Shown here: positions 15,875 through 26,326 of the stretch, piece after piece
How positions within the stretch are numbered: position 1 is the first letter of the stretch
Layout: each line of letters opens with the position of its first letter
Assembly: GCF_010730355.1 (NCBI RefSeq)
Contig: NZ_AP022576.1
Coordinates: 558,001-622,000 of the forward strand
Direction: 5' to 3'
DNA length: 64,000 nucleotides
Source: Mycobacterium florentinum
GTDB lineage: Bacteria; Actinomycetota; Actinomycetes; Mycobacteriales; Mycobacteriaceae
The notes under the pieces: model-generated
Told to the model about the DNA's origin: nothing
Databases searched by the model: none
What the model saw: the letters and a program-made list of their open reading frames with translations, nothing else
Program-made: the position numbers and the translations under genes

Positions 15875-17188
15875 GTGTCTTCGGCCTGGGTAGCGCACGC
15901 GATCTGGTGGCAGGTCTATCCCTTGGGGTTCGTGGGAGCCTTTCGGACCCCCGAGGGATCGACGCAGGCGGGTCCGGGCGAACATCGGCTGCGGCGGCTC
16001 GTCGACTGGTTCGATCACGCCATCGAGCTGGGGGCATCCGGAATCGCGCTGGGGCCGATCTTTGCCTCGCGCACACACGGTTACGACACCACCGACCATT
16101 ACCGGATCGACCCCCGGCTCGGTGACGACGACGATTTCGACTATCTGATTGCCCAAGCGCGCGTCCGCGGCCTGCGGGTGCTGCTCGACGGCGTCTTCAA
16201 CCATGTCGGGACGGACTTCTCGCGCTACCGGGACGCGACGCACGACGACGCGGCGGCGCGCTGGTTTCATGGGCGCCCGGGGCGATTTCACACCTTCGAG
16301 GGGCACTCCGAGCTCATTACCCTCAATCACGGCAACCCGGACGTCGGCGACTACGTCGTCGACGTGATGGCGCACTGGTTGCAACGGGGCGCGGACGGCT
16401 GGCGTCTGGACGCGGCTTATGCCGTGCCGCCACAATTCTGGGCACAGACATTGCCGAGGGTACGCACGCTGCACCCCGGCGCCTGGTTCGTCGGCGAACT
16501 CATCCACGGCGATTATGCGGCGATCGTCGAGCAGGCCACCTTCGACTCGGCTACCCAGTACGAGCTGTGGAAGGCGATCTGGAGCAGCCTCAACGACGGC
16601 AACTTCTTCGAGCTCGACTGGGCCCTGCAGCGGCACAACACGTTTCTGGCCAGCTTCGCGCCGCTGACGTTCATCGGCAATCACGACGTCACGCGCATCG
16701 CGAGCCGGCTGGACAACACCGATCAGGTGCCACACGCGCTGGTGCTGTTGTTGACGGTCGGCGGGGTGCCCAGCGTGTACGCCGGCGACGAGTTCGGATT
16801 CCGGGCCGTCAAAGAGGAGCGCTACGGCGGCGATGACGCGATTCGCCCGGAGTTCGGCTCTCCCCCATTGCCATTGGACGACTTCGGTGCCGAGATGTGG
16901 CGACTGCACCGGTTCCTGGTGGGACTGCGCCGTCGCCACCCCTGGCTGCATGCGGCCACCACCACGGCCCTGCGGCTGGCCAACCAGCACTACGTCTACG
17001 AGACGCGCAGCGGCGATGACGCACTGCTGGTTGCGCTGAACATCGGCGACGAGCCGCTGCCGCTGGAGCTCTCGGAGTTGGGCCCGGCTCGCGCCGAAGT
17101 GGTCGCCGGATCGGCGGCCCCGCCCAGCGATGTAGTCGGCGAGGTGACCGTCGAACCACGCGGCTGGCGAATCCTGCGGCCCGCTTAG
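15875..17188 (+). CDS. GH13 alpha-amylase-family glycosidase
   Basis: A 437-residue (beta/alpha)8 glycosidase or transglycosidase. The GH13 catalytic triad is visible: nucleophile Asp179 in GWRLDAAYA, acid/base Glu208 in FVGELIHGD and Asp271 in FIGNHDVTR. DGVFNHVG is conserved region I. It is shorter than trehalose-metabolism enzymes such as TreS and has only a small C-terminal beta domain. GTG 15875 lies seven bases after ahpD, so it is probably read with ahpCD, an unusual pairing with peroxide defence. Likely acts on cytosolic alpha-glucans or maltooligosaccharides; specificity is not evident. Confidence 0.85.
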   Translation: MSSAWVAHAIWWQVYPLGFVGAFRTPEGSTQAGPGEHRLRRLVDWFDHAIELGASGIALGPIFASRTHGYDTTDHYRIDPRLGDDDDFDYLIAQARVRGLRVLLDGVFNHVGTDFSRYRDATHDDAAARWFHGRPGRFHTFEGHSELITLNHGNPDVGDYVVDVMAHWLQRGADGWRLDAAYAVPPQFWAQTLPRVRTLHPGAWFVGELIHGDYAAIVEQATFDSATQYELWKAIWSSLNDGNFFELDWALQRHNTFLASFAPLTFIGNHDVTRIASRLDNTDQVPHALVLLLTVGGVPSVYAGDEFGFRAVKEERYGGDDAIRPEFGSPPLPLDDFGAEMWRLHRFLVGLRRRHPWLHAATTTALRLANQHYVYETRSGDDALLVALNIGDEPLPLELSELGPARAEVVAGSAAPPSDVVGEVTVEPRGWRILRPA

Positions 17189-17619
17189 TCGCGTAGCTGG
17201 GCCAGCGTCAGGGCGTCCTGTTCGCCGCGGTAGTAATTTTCGAGCAGCGTGGTGAAATCCTGAGGATCGTCGGTCGCCAGGGCGAACAACGTCATCGACG
17301 AACGCAGCTTGAGATCGTCGGGTGAGCCGAAGATCTCCGTGATCGAGCGGCCTCGCACCTGATTGACCAGCTGGGTGCACTCACGCAATCGCGGTCCCAG
17401 CAGCTCATGTCCTAGATACGCGCGAGCCTCCTGCAGCGACGAGATGCCGTAGTGGACCGCCGTCGGGCTGCTGCCCAGGCCACGCAGCTGCGGGAACACG
17501 AACCACATCCAGTGCCCGCGTTTTCGTCCGTCGCGCAGCTCCGCGACGACGGAGGGGTAGACCGGGGTTTGGGCGACAACGAATCGTGTCAGATCGAAGG
17601 GATCGTCTGCCGAATCCAT
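17185..17619 (-). CDS. DUF1810 protein (Rv1873-like)
   Basis: A 144-residue helical protein of the DUF1810 family; M. tuberculosis Rv1873 is its counterpart. Family motifs include [27 protein letters not shown] and RLRECTQLV. No enzymatic function is established. Its ATG (17617-17619) lies 18 bases from the start chosen for the divergent lldD2, so each promoter must lie inside or very near the other gene, or transcripts are leaderless. Its stop overlaps the glycosidase end by four bases (convergent). Confidence 0.85.
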   Translation of the reverse strand: MDSADDPFDLTRFVVAQTPVYPSVVAELRDGRKRGHWMWFVFPQLRGLGSSPTAVHYGISSLQEARAYLGHELLGPRLRECTQLVNQVRGRSITEIFGSPDDLKLRSSMTLFALATDDPQDFTTLLENYYRGEQDALTLAQLRD

Positions 17620-17637
17620 ATGACTACGGTGACACAC

Positions 17638-18876
17638 ATGGTGGTCAAACGACGCATGCCCAAAGCCCGCGACCTGGCCCCGCTGATGCAGTTCAAGCGG
17701 CCGCAGTTCGACGCGACCCGGCGCCGGCTCGACGCGGCCTTCACGATCGACGATCTGCGGCGCATCGCCAAACGCCGGACCCCCAAGGCGGCATTCGACT
17801 ACACCGACGGCGCGGCCGAGGATGAGCTGTCGCTCGCGCGCGCCCGTCAAGCCTTCCGCGACATCGAGTTTCACCCGACGATCCTGCGCGACGTCAGCAA
17901 TGTCACCGCCGGCTGGAACGTGCTGGGCCACCCCGTGGTGTTGCCATTCGGCATCGCACCGACCGGGTTCACCCGGTTGATGCACACCGAAGGCGAGATC
18001 GCCGGAGCCGCCGCGGCGGCCAGAGCCGGCATTCCGTTCTCGCTTTCCACGCTTGGCACCTGTGCGATCGAAGACCTGGTCGCGGCGGTCCCGCAGGGCC
18101 GCAAATGGTTTCAGCTGTACATGTGGAAGGACCGGGAGCGGTCGATGGCGCTGGTCAAGCGTGCCGCCGACGCGGGATTCGACACCCTGCTCGCCACCGT
18201 CGACGTGCCGGTCTCCGGGGCGAGGTTCCGCGACAACCGCAATGGCATGACGATCCCGCCGTCCTTGACGTTGCGCACCGTGCTCGACGCGGTACCGCAC
18301 CCGAAGTGGTGGTTCGACCTGCTGACCACCGAACCGCTGGCATTCGCATCGCTGGATCGCTGGCCGGGCACCGTCAGCGAGTACCTGAGCACGATGTTCG
18401 ACCCCAGCCTGACCTTCGACGACCTGGCCTGGATCAAGGAGCAATGGCCCGGCAAGCTCGTGGTCAAAGGCATCCAGACGCTGCAGGACGCCCGTGCCGT
18501 GGTGGAGCGCGGTGTCGACGGCCTCGTGTTATCCAATCATGGTGGACGACAACTGGATCGGGCCCCGGTGCCCTTCCATCTGCTGCCGACGGTGGCGCGC
18601 GAGCTCGGCAAGGACACTGAGATCCTGGTGGACACCGGCATCATGTCGGGCGCCGACATCGTGGCGGCGATCGCGCTGGGGGCGCGGTGCACGCTGGTCG
18701 GGCGGGCCTATCTCTACGGGCTGATGGCCGGCGGTGAGGCGGGGGTCAACCGTGCGATCGACATCCTGGAGAGCGGGGTGCTGCGCACGATGCGGCTGCT
18801 GGGCGTGACCTGTCTCGAGGAGCTTTCGCCCGCGCATGTCACGCAGCTGCGGCGGTTGCTCCCTGGGCAGATGTAG
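17638..18876 (+). CDS. lldD2: FMN-dependent L-lactate dehydrogenase LldD2
   Basis: Oxidises L-lactate to pyruvate at the membrane, feeding the quinone pool; 412 residues of the alpha-hydroxyacid oxidase family. The catalytic His301 lies in [12 protein letters not shown], and [20 protein letters not shown] is the FMN phosphate loop. The sequence follows M. tuberculosis LldD2, the enzyme for lactate growth. The start ATG 17638 gives [18 protein letters not shown], matching the family N-terminus; ATG 17620 in frame would abut the DUF1810 start. Confidence 0.94.
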   Translation: MVVKRRMPKARDLAPLMQFKRPQFDATRRRLDAAFTIDDLRRIAKRRTPKAAFDYTDGAAEDELSLARARQAFRDIEFHPTILRDVSNVTAGWNVLGHPVVLPFGIAPTGFTRLMHTEGEIAGAAAAARAGIPFSLSTLGTCAIEDLVAAVPQGRKWFQLYMWKDRERSMALVKRAADAGFDTLLATVDVPVSGARFRDNRNGMTIPPSLTLRTVLDAVPHPKWWFDLLTTEPLAFASLDRWPGTVSEYLSTMFDPSLTFDDLAWIKEQWPGKLVVKGIQTLQDARAVVERGVDGLVLSNHGGRQLDRAPVPFHLLPTVARELGKDTEILVDTGIMSGADIVAAIALGARCTLVGRAYLYGLMAGGEAGVNRAIDILESGVLRTMRLLGVTCLEELSPAHVTQLRRLLPGQM

Positions 18877-18925
18877 TTCAAATCACCGCTCGTCAGGCCG
18901 GTCTTTAGGACGCGCAGCCGCTTGG

Positions 18926-18949
18926 CTGAGTCTTGTAGGCAATACTCAG
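18926..18949. promoter_or_regulatory. Inverted repeat upstream of hydrolase
   Basis: CTGAGT and ACTCAG with a 12-base spacer, 54 bases before the hydrolase start. A candidate operator, weakly supported. Confidence 0.3.
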
Positions 18950-19002
18950 GGTCTAGAGTGTGAAGCTAGCCGCACGCCGGGTCGTCGGGCATAAGGAGTG
19001 AC

Positions 19003-19827
19003 ATGAGCGTTTCGATCCGCCCCCAATTCACCACGATCGACGGACTCTCGGTGCGTTTCGCCGAGGGCGGACACGGCGATCGCGACGCGATTCTGCTGAG
19101 TCCGTGGCCGGAGAGCGTGTACGCGTTCGAACCCAGCTGGGAGCGCCTGGGGGCACACGCGCACCTCGTGGCCGTAGACCCGCCCGGGTTCGGAAAGTCG
19201 GACTATCGCGAATCGCTGATGAATCCAAAGGCGATGGGTGATTTCATTATTCGCATCGCCGACACTTTCGGGCTGGACCACCCGCACGTCGTGGGGCCCG
19301 ATATCGGCACCTCGTCGGTGTTGTTCGCCGCGGCCGCACAACCGGGCCGGTTTCGCAGCGTCGTCGTCGGCAGTGGCGGTGCCGCGGTGCCGATCCAGGT
19401 GACCGGCGTGCTGAAGGACTGGGTCGAGGCGACCGATCTGGAGCCCTACCGCCAATTCGGTGGGCGCAAGATCGTCGAGATCGCGCTCAGCACGATTGCG
19501 GGATACGCGCCGTCGGCCGAGATCCGCGAGGACTACCTGTCGGCGTACGAGGGCGATCGCTTCGCCGAGACCATCCCGTATGCGCAGAGCTACCGCGAAT
19601 ACCTCCCCCGGCTCGCCGAGCTGTTGCCGCGGATCCAGACGCCGGTGCGCATCGTCGCCGGGGCAGACGACCAGGTGGTGCCGCCGGTCAACGCGGAGTT
19701 CCTCGACCAGCGCCTGCCGCACAGTCGCGTCGACCTGATCCCGGGTACGGGTCACTTCTGCTGGGAGGAAAAGCCCGCCGAATACGCCGCACTGGTCACC
19801 GGCTGGTGGGCCGGAAACGGGGGCTGA
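19003..19827 (+). CDS. Alpha/beta hydrolase, epoxide-hydrolase/dehalogenase type
   Basis: A 274-residue alpha/beta hydrolase. The nucleophile elbow VVGPDIGTSS has Asp rather than Ser, as in epoxide hydrolases and haloalkane dehalogenases. The acidic residue is in IVAGADDQVVPP and the His in PGTGHFCWEE. An AAGGAG ribosome site precedes ATG 19003. A CGNR-type regulator follows after 52 bases and may belong to the same unit. Substrate unknown. Confidence 0.82.
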   Translation: MSVSIRPQFTTIDGLSVRFAEGGHGDRDAILLSPWPESVYAFEPSWERLGAHAHLVAVDPPGFGKSDYRESLMNPKAMGDFIIRIADTFGLDHPHVVGPDIGTSSVLFAAAAQPGRFRSVVVGSGGAAVPIQVTGVLKDWVEATDLEPYRQFGGRKIVEIALSTIAGYAPSAEIREDYLSAYEGDRFAETIPYAQSYREYLPRLAELLPRIQTPVRIVAGADDQVVPPVNAEFLDQRLPHSRVDLIPGTGHFCWEEKPAEYAALVTGWWAGNGG

Positions 19828-19879
19828 CCGCGTGCCGCCAGCGGTTGCGGGCTGCCCTGAAACCTGCCAAGGTGGTTAC

Positions 19880-20428
19880 GTGAAATTCGGGTTCGTATGC
19901 GGCCGGGCCTGCCTCAACTTCGCGGGCACGCTGAAACACCGCAACACCGTCCGCGAGGAGCGGTTGACCGAGCCCGCGGTGCTGTCGGAATGGGCCGTTC
20001 AGGCGGGGCTGGTGGATGCCGGCGTCGAGGTCAGCGACCAGGATCTGGCCACCGCGATCGAAGTCCGCGAAGCGATCTACCGGACCGCCATCGCCCGGCT
20101 GGACGACACCGAGCCGCAGCCGGCCGACGTCGACCTGCTGAACCAGCAGGCAGCGCAACCCCGGCTGACGCCGCGGCTGCTCCCCAACGGCGACACGAGC
20201 CGCGAGGGCACCGCCCCCCAACTGGTCGCCAGCCTGGCGGCGGACCTGCTCGACCTGCTCGCCGGGCGCGACATCGCCAACGTCAAGCGCTGCGACCACC
20301 CGAACTGCTCGCTGCTCTACGTCGACTCCTCGCGGGCGAAGAACCGCCAGTGGTGCGGCATGGCCACCTGCGGCAACAAAGTCAAGGTCCAGGCCTTCCG
20401 GGCCCGCCAGCGCGCATCGGCACATTGA
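19880..20428 (+). CDS. CGNR zinc-finger regulator
   Basis: A 182-residue protein with an N-terminal ABATE-like stress-sensor region (FGFVCGRACLNFAGTLKHR) and a C-terminal CGNR-type zinc finger (CDHPNCSLLYVD, then QWCGMATCGNKVKVQAFRAR; the family's CGNR reads CGNK). Such proteins are putative transcription factors. GTG 19880 is preferred because AAGGTGG lies just upstream and the family starts near FVCG. It probably controls or responds with the adjacent hydrolase. Confidence 0.8.
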   Translation: MKFGFVCGRACLNFAGTLKHRNTVREERLTEPAVLSEWAVQAGLVDAGVEVSDQDLATAIEVREAIYRTAIARLDDTEPQPADVDLLNQQAAQPRLTPRLLPNGDTSREGTAPQLVASLAADLLDLLAGRDIANVKRCDHPNCSLLYVDSSRAKNRQWCGMATCGNKVKVQAFRARQRASAH

Positions 20429-20491
20429 CCCGCCAATTGAGCTAGTTCACACCGCGGGCCCGAGATGGCTCGGGAACAAAAGCCTGCCAGC

Positions 20492-20520
20492 AAAGGTTGA
20501 GCGCAACAGACTAAACCTTT
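20492..20520 (+). promoter_or_regulatory. Inverted repeat abutting the lon ribosome site
   Basis: AAAGGTT (20492-20498) and AACCTTT (20514-20520) pair around a 15-base spacer and end immediately before GGAG at 20521. It could be an operator or an RNA hairpin affecting translation. Confidence 0.45.
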
Positions 20521-20529
20521 GGAGTGCAG

Positions 20530-22848
20530 ATGTCTGAACCTAAATCAGTGCCGGTGCTGTTCGTCACCGCCACGATCGTGTTGCCCGGAATGGTCGTGCC
20601 GATCGAGCTGGACGATGCCGCGCGGGCGGCGATCGACGCGGCGCGGGCCAGCGAATCAGGTGAATTGCTGATCGCCCCCCGGCTGGAGGACCGGTATCCG
20701 TCCCACGGCGTAATCGCCAAGATTCTCCAGGTCGGACGCATCGCCGGCAGTGGCGGCACCGCGGCCGTCGTGCGCGGCGAGCGCAGGGCGCAGATTGGCG
20801 CGGGAGCCACCGGCCCGGGCGCGGCGTTGTGGGTAGAGGTGACCGAGGTCGACGACGTCGCTGTCACCGACGAGATCAAAGCCCTTGCCGCGGAGTACAA
20901 GAAGCTGCTGCTGGCCATGCTGCAACGCCGCGAAGCCTGGCAGATCATCGACTACGTCAACAGCCTGACCGACCCGTCGGCGCTGGCCGACACGTCGGGG
21001 TACGCCTCATATCTGACCGACGTGCAGAAGCGGCAACTGCTGGAGACCGTGGACATCGCCGAGCGGCTGCGGGTGCTGATCGACTGGACCAGTGATCATT
21101 TGGCCGAAGTCGAGGTCAACGACAAGATCGCCGAGGACGTCCGCGACGGCATGGAGAAGACGCAGAAGGAGTTCCTGCTGCGCCAGCAACTCGCCGCCAT
21201 CCGCAAGGAACTGGGTGACGGCGAACCCGACGGATCCGACGACTACCGGGCCCGGGTGGAGGCCGCCGAACTGCCCGAGAAGGTGCGCGAGGCCGCGCTG
21301 CGCGAGGTCGGCAAGCTGGAACGGGCCAGCGACCAGGGCCCGGAGAGCGGCTGGATCCGGACCTGGCTGGACACCGTGCTCGACCTGCCGTGGAACGTGC
21401 GGACCGAGGACTCGACGGACCTGAAGGCCGCGCGGGAAGTCCTGGACGCCGACCACCACGGGCTCGACGACGTCAAGGACCGCATCGTGGAATATCTGGC
21501 CGTGCGTAGCCGACGCGCCCAGCGCGGGCTGCAGATCGTCGGCGGCCGCGGCTCCGGCGCGGTGATGGTGCTGGCCGGGCCTCCCGGTGTCGGCAAGACG
21601 TCGCTGGGCGAGAGCGTCGCCCGGGCGCTGGGCCGCAAGTTCGTGCGCGTCGCGCTGGGCGGCGTTCGCGACGAGGCCGAGATCCGTGGGCACCGGCGCA
21701 CCTACGTGGGTGCGTTGCCCGGCCGTATCGTGCGCGCGATCGGCGAGGCGGGATCGATGAATCCGGTTGTGCTGCTGGACGAAATCGACAAGGTCGGTTC
21801 CGACTATCGCGGCGATCCTTCGGCTGCCTTGCTGGAGGTCCTGGACCCGGCGCAGAACCACACGTTCCGCGACCACTACTTGGATCTGGACCTCGACCTG
21901 TCCGACGTCGTGTTCCTGGCCACCGCCAACGTGATCGAGAACATCCCGTCGGCGCTGCTGGACCGCATGGAGTTGGTGCAGATCGACGGCTACACCGAAG
22001 ACGACAAGGTCGCCATCGCCCGCGAATACCTGCTGCCCCGGCAGCGGGAGCGGGCGGCGCTGACCGCCGACGAGGTGACGGTGACCGACGACGCGCTGCG
22101 CAAGATCGCCGCCGACTACACCCGGGAGCCGGGGGTTCGGCAGTTCGAGCGGTTGCTGGCCAAGGCGCTGCGCAAGGTGACCACGAAGATCGCCGACGAA
22201 CCGGTGGTCATCGATGAGCCCGATCTGGTCGATTACCTTGGCCGGCCACGGTTTACGCCCGAGTCGGCCGAGCGTACGGCGGTGCCCGGTGTTGCCACCG
22301 GGCTGGCCGTCACGGGCCTGGGCGGCGATGTGCTCTACATCGAAGCCGGGGCGACCGACGGCGAGCCCGGGTTGCAGCTGACCGGTCAATTGGGCGACGT
22401 GATGAAGGAGTCGGCGCAAATCGCACTGTCCTTCGTCCGTTCGCACGCCGCGGAGCTCGGCGTCGACCCGAAGGCGCTGGACCGGCGCATCCACGTGCAC
22501 GTGCCCGCGGGCGCGGTGCCCAAGGATGGCCCGTCGGCCGGTGTCACGATGGTGACCGCGCTGGTGTCGATGGCGACCGGACGTCAGGTTCGCTCCGACG
22601 TCGGCATGACCGGTGAGGTCACGCTGAACGGCCGGGTGCTGCCGATCGGCGGTGTCAAGCAGAAGCTGCTGGCCGCCCAACGGGCCGGCCTGTCAACGGT
22701 TTTCATCCCGCAGCGAAACGAGCCGGACCTGGACGACGTCCCGGCCGAGGTGCTCGACGCGCTGACGGTCAAACCGATGACGGACGTCGCGGAAATCGTC
22801 GCGCAGGCTCTCGAACCGGCGGCGCAGACGGCCACCGTCGCCGCCTGA
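20530..22848 (+). CDS. lon: ATP-dependent protease Lon
   Basis: Cytosolic AAA+ serine protease that degrades damaged proteins. From ATG 20530 it has 772 residues: an N-terminal substrate domain, Walker [10 protein letters not shown] (Lys356), Walker [12 protein letters not shown], and the protease domain with Ser669 in KDGPSAGV and Lys710 in [10 protein letters not shown], the Lon dyad. M. tuberculosis lacks Lon, while M. smegmatis and several non-tuberculous species have it. GTG 20524 is an alternative start. It is convergent with the cyclase-LuxR gene. Confidence 0.95.
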   Translation: MSEPKSVPVLFVTATIVLPGMVVPIELDDAARAAIDAARASESGELLIAPRLEDRYPSHGVIAKILQVGRIAGSGGTAAVVRGERRAQIGAGATGPGAALWVEVTEVDDVAVTDEIKALAAEYKKLLLAMLQRREAWQIIDYVNSLTDPSALADTSGYASYLTDVQKRQLLETVDIAERLRVLIDWTSDHLAEVEVNDKIAEDVRDGMEKTQKEFLLRQQLAAIRKELGDGEPDGSDDYRARVEAAELPEKVREAALREVGKLERASDQGPESGWIRTWLDTVLDLPWNVRTEDSTDLKAAREVLDADHHGLDDVKDRIVEYLAVRSRRAQRGLQIVGGRGSGAVMVLAGPPGVGKTSLGESVARALGRKFVRVALGGVRDEAEIRGHRRTYVGALPGRIVRAIGEAGSMNPVVLLDEIDKVGSDYRGDPSAALLEVLDPAQNHTFRDHYLDLDLDLSDVVFLATANVIENIPSALLDRMELVQIDGYTEDDKVAIAREYLLPRQRERAALTADEVTVTDDALRKIAADYTREPGVRQFERLLAKALRKVTTKIADEPVVIDEPDLVDYLGRPRFTPESAERTAVPGVATGLAVTGLGGDVLYIEAGATDGEPGLQLTGQLGDVMKESAQIALSFVRSHAAELGVDPKALDRRIHVHVPAGAVPKDGPSAGVTMVTALVSMATGRQVRSDVGMTGEVTLNGRVLPIGGVKQKLLAAQRAGLSTVFIPQRNEPDLDDVPAEVLDALTVKPMTDVAEIVAQALEPAAQTATVAA

Positions 22849-22872
22849 GAGGACCTCGGACGCCGCGCCTCA

Positions 22873-25800
22873 TTAGCAGTGTCGCGCGGCCTCCTGCACC
22901 AGCTGCACTCGGGAGGACAGACCCAGTTTCGTGTACACGTGCGACAGGTGGGCTTGAACTGTACGCGGGGAGACGAACAGTCGTGCGGCGATGTCCTTGT
23001 TGCCCAGGCCGTCGCAGACCAACCGCACGACGTCAAGTTCGGCCGGAGTCAGCGATGGCCAGCCGTTGTCCGGTCGCAGTCGCGGGCCACGGGCTCGGGT
23101 CGCGTAGGTGATGGCTTCATCGATGCTCAGCGCTTCGCCGTCGGCCCACGCAGAGTCGAACTCGCTGGACGGTAGTTTTTCCCGCAGGGTGGCGAGCAGG
23201 CTGTGGTAGCCGGCGTCGTGGATTGCGAAGCGCACCATCCCCCGGCTGCGCCGGATCGCTGCGGCCGCTCCCAGCGACCGCACGGCGTCGGCGCGGGCGC
23301 CTTGATCGCTGACGGCTGCGGCCAAACATTCGAGGGCGTCAGGCACATGCAGATATGTCCCGCAGTCAACAGCAAGCGAAAGCGCTTGCCGCACATCCTG
23401 ATCTGCCGCCCCGGAGCGACCGTCTAGCAGTGCTGCACGGGCACGCACAATCAGCGCGTAGGCCAGGTGCCAGCCTCCGGTCACCGAGATCGCCTCGTCG
23501 GCCCAGGAGCGCGCCGCCACGACATCACCGGTAGCCAGCGCCGCCTCGGCGCTGCGAGCCCGCTGATTGGCCGCGAGAACTTCCTGCGGACTCTGCTGTT
23601 GTCGGCTCGCCTCGCTCGCTATGAGACCCGCCGCGGCGTCTCCTGCCGCCAGTTCGGCTGTAGACAGCGCGGAGTGGCCGATTCCCTGCAGAGACCCACC
23701 GATATCAGTCTCGGCGGCGATTCCGGCGTGCGACGCCGCGCGCGCCTCCCTGACCTGGCCGGCCCAGGCCAGCGCGGAGCCGAGACCGTGCAGACAGGCC
23801 GGCAGCAGAAACAGCGCCCGAGCCCTCTCCACGTCGGCGAGCACCGCACGGAAGTGGGCGATCGCTCCTGGGACGTCAGCAGCCATCAGCTGTCCCCAGC
23901 CGATGCCCAACCGGCACTCCAGCGAGTCGAACACGTCACCGATCGCCTCAGCGATGTCGCGTCCCTGCTCGGCCGCGGCGCGCCCCCCGCGAGCGTCGCC
24001 GGCGCTGATCGCCGCATAGCCCTGCCACGCATAGATCTGGCTGAGCCGCCAGGAGTCACCGAGTTCTCGGGCGATGCGGCCGGCCTCCTCGAAGCAGGCC
24101 CGGGCGACCGGCCCGCTGACCGAGCTGTACCCCGCGATCAACCCGCAGGCCGTCAGCGCCCGTGCCAGCAGGGCCGGGTCATTGACCTCACGCGCGATCG
24201 CCAGCGCCTGCTCCGCACGTTGCGTGCTGTCGGCGGCCCCGAGCCAGGTGCCCAATGCCGCGCCATCGGCCAGAGCTCGCGCCCATATCGCGCTGTCGAT
24301 CACTGCCTCATCGCCGGGAGCCACCTCGGCGAAAACGGTGTCGAACCAGGCCTGGCCCTCTCGGATACGCAGGCGCGATCGCCACAGCGGGACCAGGGCG
24401 GACGCCAATGTCAACGCCTGCGCGACGTCGTTTGTCTCCAGACACCAGCCCAACGCGGCGCGCAGGTTGTCCATCTCGAGCTCGGCTTGGTCAAGAAGCT
24501 GTTCGTAGTCAGTGCGCTGTGGTGTATCGAGCACGGTGGCCATCGCCAGGTAATAATCCCGGTGGCGGCCGTGTACGGTGTCACCTTCTCCGGACGCGCC
24601 GAGTTTCGACTGGGCATATTGGCGGATAGTCTCCAGCAACCGGTAGCGCGTTCCGCGCCGTCCTTCCTCCACCACCACCAGCGATTTGTCGACCAACAAC
24701 GTCAGCTCATCGAGGATGTGGAAGCGCGGGGCGTTTTCGCCCCCGCATACCAAACATGCTGCCTCCAAATCGAATCCACCCGCGAACACCGAGGTGCGAT
24801 GAAACAGTGTTCTTCCCTCATCGGTCAGCAAGGTGTGCGACCAATCGACGGAGGCAAGTAACGTTTGCTGGCGGCGTACCGCCGTCCGGGAGCCACCTGT
24901 CAGCAAACGGAAGCGATCGTTGAGGCCCTCAACGATCTCCGACAATGACAACGCGCGCACCCGCGCCGCGGCCAGTTCGATGGCCAGGGGAAGACCGTCG
25001 AGGCGACGGCACAGCTCGCGCACCGCGCCGACATTGTCCTCGGTGATACGGAATTCTGGACGGGCATGTCGCGCGCGATCGGCGAACAAGGCGACAGCAT
25101 CGTCGTTGACGGACAGTGATGGCACTCGCCAGCTCACCTCACCGGCCACACCGATCGGTTCTCGACTCGTGGCCATTACCTTGAGATGTGGGCAACGAGC
25201 GAGCAGTTCGATGAAGACCGCGGCGGTCCCGTCGAGCAGGTGCTCGCAATTGTCGACCACCATCAGTGAGGCACGATCGCCGACAAAGCGCACGATGTTG
25301 TCAAGCGTCGAGCGTCCGGGCTGATCGGACAGGCCCAGCGCCAGCGCGATCGTCACCGCGATCACGTCGGGGTGCGGGATCGGCGCCAGATCGACCCACC
25401 AGACGCCGCCGGCGAGCTCGGCGTGCGTCGTCGTCGCCAGCTGGAGCGCGAGCCGAGTCTTCCCGGCCCCACCTGTCCCGGTCAGCGTCAGCAAACGATT
25501 GTCCGCCAATATGTTTCTCAGCTCAGCTAGCTCATCGCGCCGCCCCACGAAGTTGGTCAAGTGAACGGGAAGCCTGCCGGCCGCAGCGTCGTTGTCCACG
25601 CGCAACGGCGGAAACTCGGCACCCACGTCGGGATGACACAGCTGCACTACTCGGTCGGCGCGCGCCAAACCGCGCAACCGGTGCGTTCCCAATTCGGTCA
25701 TCCAAGCGTCAGGCGGCAGGTTGTCGGCCGCTAGTTCCGCGGCCGCACCCGACAGCACGGTCTGCCCGCCATGTGCGAGATCGCGCAGCCTCGCTGCCTT

Positions 25801-26181
25801 GTTGATGGTGGTTCCGATGTAGCCGCCCTCGTCGCGCAGTTGCACATCTCCGGTGTGCACTCCGATGCGCAGCTTGATCGGCGCCAGCGGCGCCCGCTGT
25901 ATATCCAAAGCGCACGCGACGGCGTCGCCGGCGCGGCGGAACGCCAGGACAAAGCTGTCGCCCTCGCCTTGCTCGATCGGCCGCACACCGCGGTGCTCGG
26001 CGACAATCCGGCCCAGCACCTCATCGAGTCGGGCGACGGCGCCGGCCATCTCATCGGGAGCGGCTTGCCACAATTGGGTCGAACCCTCGACGTCAGCCAG
26101 CAGCAGCGTCACTGTTCCCGTAGGCAACACCTCGGGCACGCTCAGGTCGCTTTCGTCGGTTTCGCTCATGCTAGCCACCAT
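22873..26181 (-). CDS. Cyclase-ATPase-LuxR regulator
   Basis: A 1102-residue multidomain regulator of the mycobacterial Rv0386/Rv2488c type. Order: class III cyclase domain (about 20-190, ADVEGSTQLW and GEGDSFVLAF), STAND/NB-ARC ATPase (Walker A LTGTGGAGKTRLA; VDNCEHLLDG), a long helical repeat region, and a LuxR helix-turn-helix at the C-terminus (LTPAELDVVRLVCDG to HVYTKLGLSSR). The cyclase lacks the canonical substrate Lys (Gln in QGEGD) and the adenine Asp (Thr in GTTINKAARL), as in atypical family members, so it may sense nucleotides rather than make much cAMP. ATG 26169 (MSETDESD) is an alternative start. Divergent from a P450 gene it may control. Confidence 0.9.
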   Translation of the reverse strand: MVASMSETDESDLSVPEVLPTGTVTLLLADVEGSTQLWQAAPDEMAGAVARLDEVLGRIVAEHRGVRPIEQGEGDSFVLAFRRAGDAVACALDIQRAPLAPIKLRIGVHTGDVQLRDEGGYIGTTINKAARLRDLAHGGQTVLSGAAAELAADNLPPDAWMTELGTHRLRGLARADRVVQLCHPDVGAEFPPLRVDNDAAAGRLPVHLTNFVGRRDELAELRNILADNRLLTLTGTGGAGKTRLALQLATTTHAELAGGVWWVDLAPIPHPDVIAVTIALALGLSDQPGRSTLDNIVRFVGDRASLMVVDNCEHLLDGTAAVFIELLARCPHLKVMATSREPIGVAGEVSWRVPSLSVNDDAVALFADRARHARPEFRITEDNVGAVRELCRRLDGLPLAIELAAARVRALSLSEIVEGLNDRFRLLTGGSRTAVRRQQTLLASVDWSHTLLTDEGRTLFHRTSVFAGGFDLEAACLVCGGENAPRFHILDELTLLVDKSLVVVEEGRRGTRYRLLETIRQYAQSKLGASGEGDTVHGRHRDYYLAMATVLDTPQRTDYEQLLDQAELEMDNLRAALGWCLETNDVAQALTLASALVPLWRSRLRIREGQAWFDTVFAEVAPGDEAVIDSAIWARALADGAALGTWLGAADSTQRAEQALAIAREVNDPALLARALTACGLIAGYSSVSGPVARACFEEAGRIARELGDSWRLSQIYAWQGYAAISAGDARGGRAAAEQGRDIAEAIGDVFDSLECRLGIGWGQLMAADVPGAIAHFRAVLADVERARALFLLPACLHGLGSALAWAGQVREARAASHAGIAAETDIGGSLQGIGHSALSTAELAAGDAAAGLIASEASRQQQSPQEVLAANQRARSAEAALATGDVVAARSWADEAISVTGGWHLAYALIVRARAALLDGRSGAADQDVRQALSLAVDCGTYLHVPDALECLAAAVSDQGARADAVRSLGAAAAIRRSRGMVRFAIHDAGYHSLLATLREKLPSSEFDSAWADGEALSIDEAITYATRARGPRLRPDNGWPSLTPAELDVVRLVCDGLGNKDIAARLFVSPRTVQAHLSHVYTKLGLSSRVQLVQEAARHC

Positions 26182-26326
26182 CTACCGAGCGGCAATCTCA
26201 CGTCATCAGCCAAATCGCTGACGCACGCTCGTCACGCATTCGGGGTGCGAATAGGCAATTAGGCCGATGACCCAGCCGATGTCGCGCCGGATAGTCGATG
26301 CCGACCCTACTCCGAGGAGCAACCTG

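Noticed and set aside
21007..22680. Open frame antisense to lon
   Set aside because: His/Gln/Arg-rich complement of a highly conserved gene.
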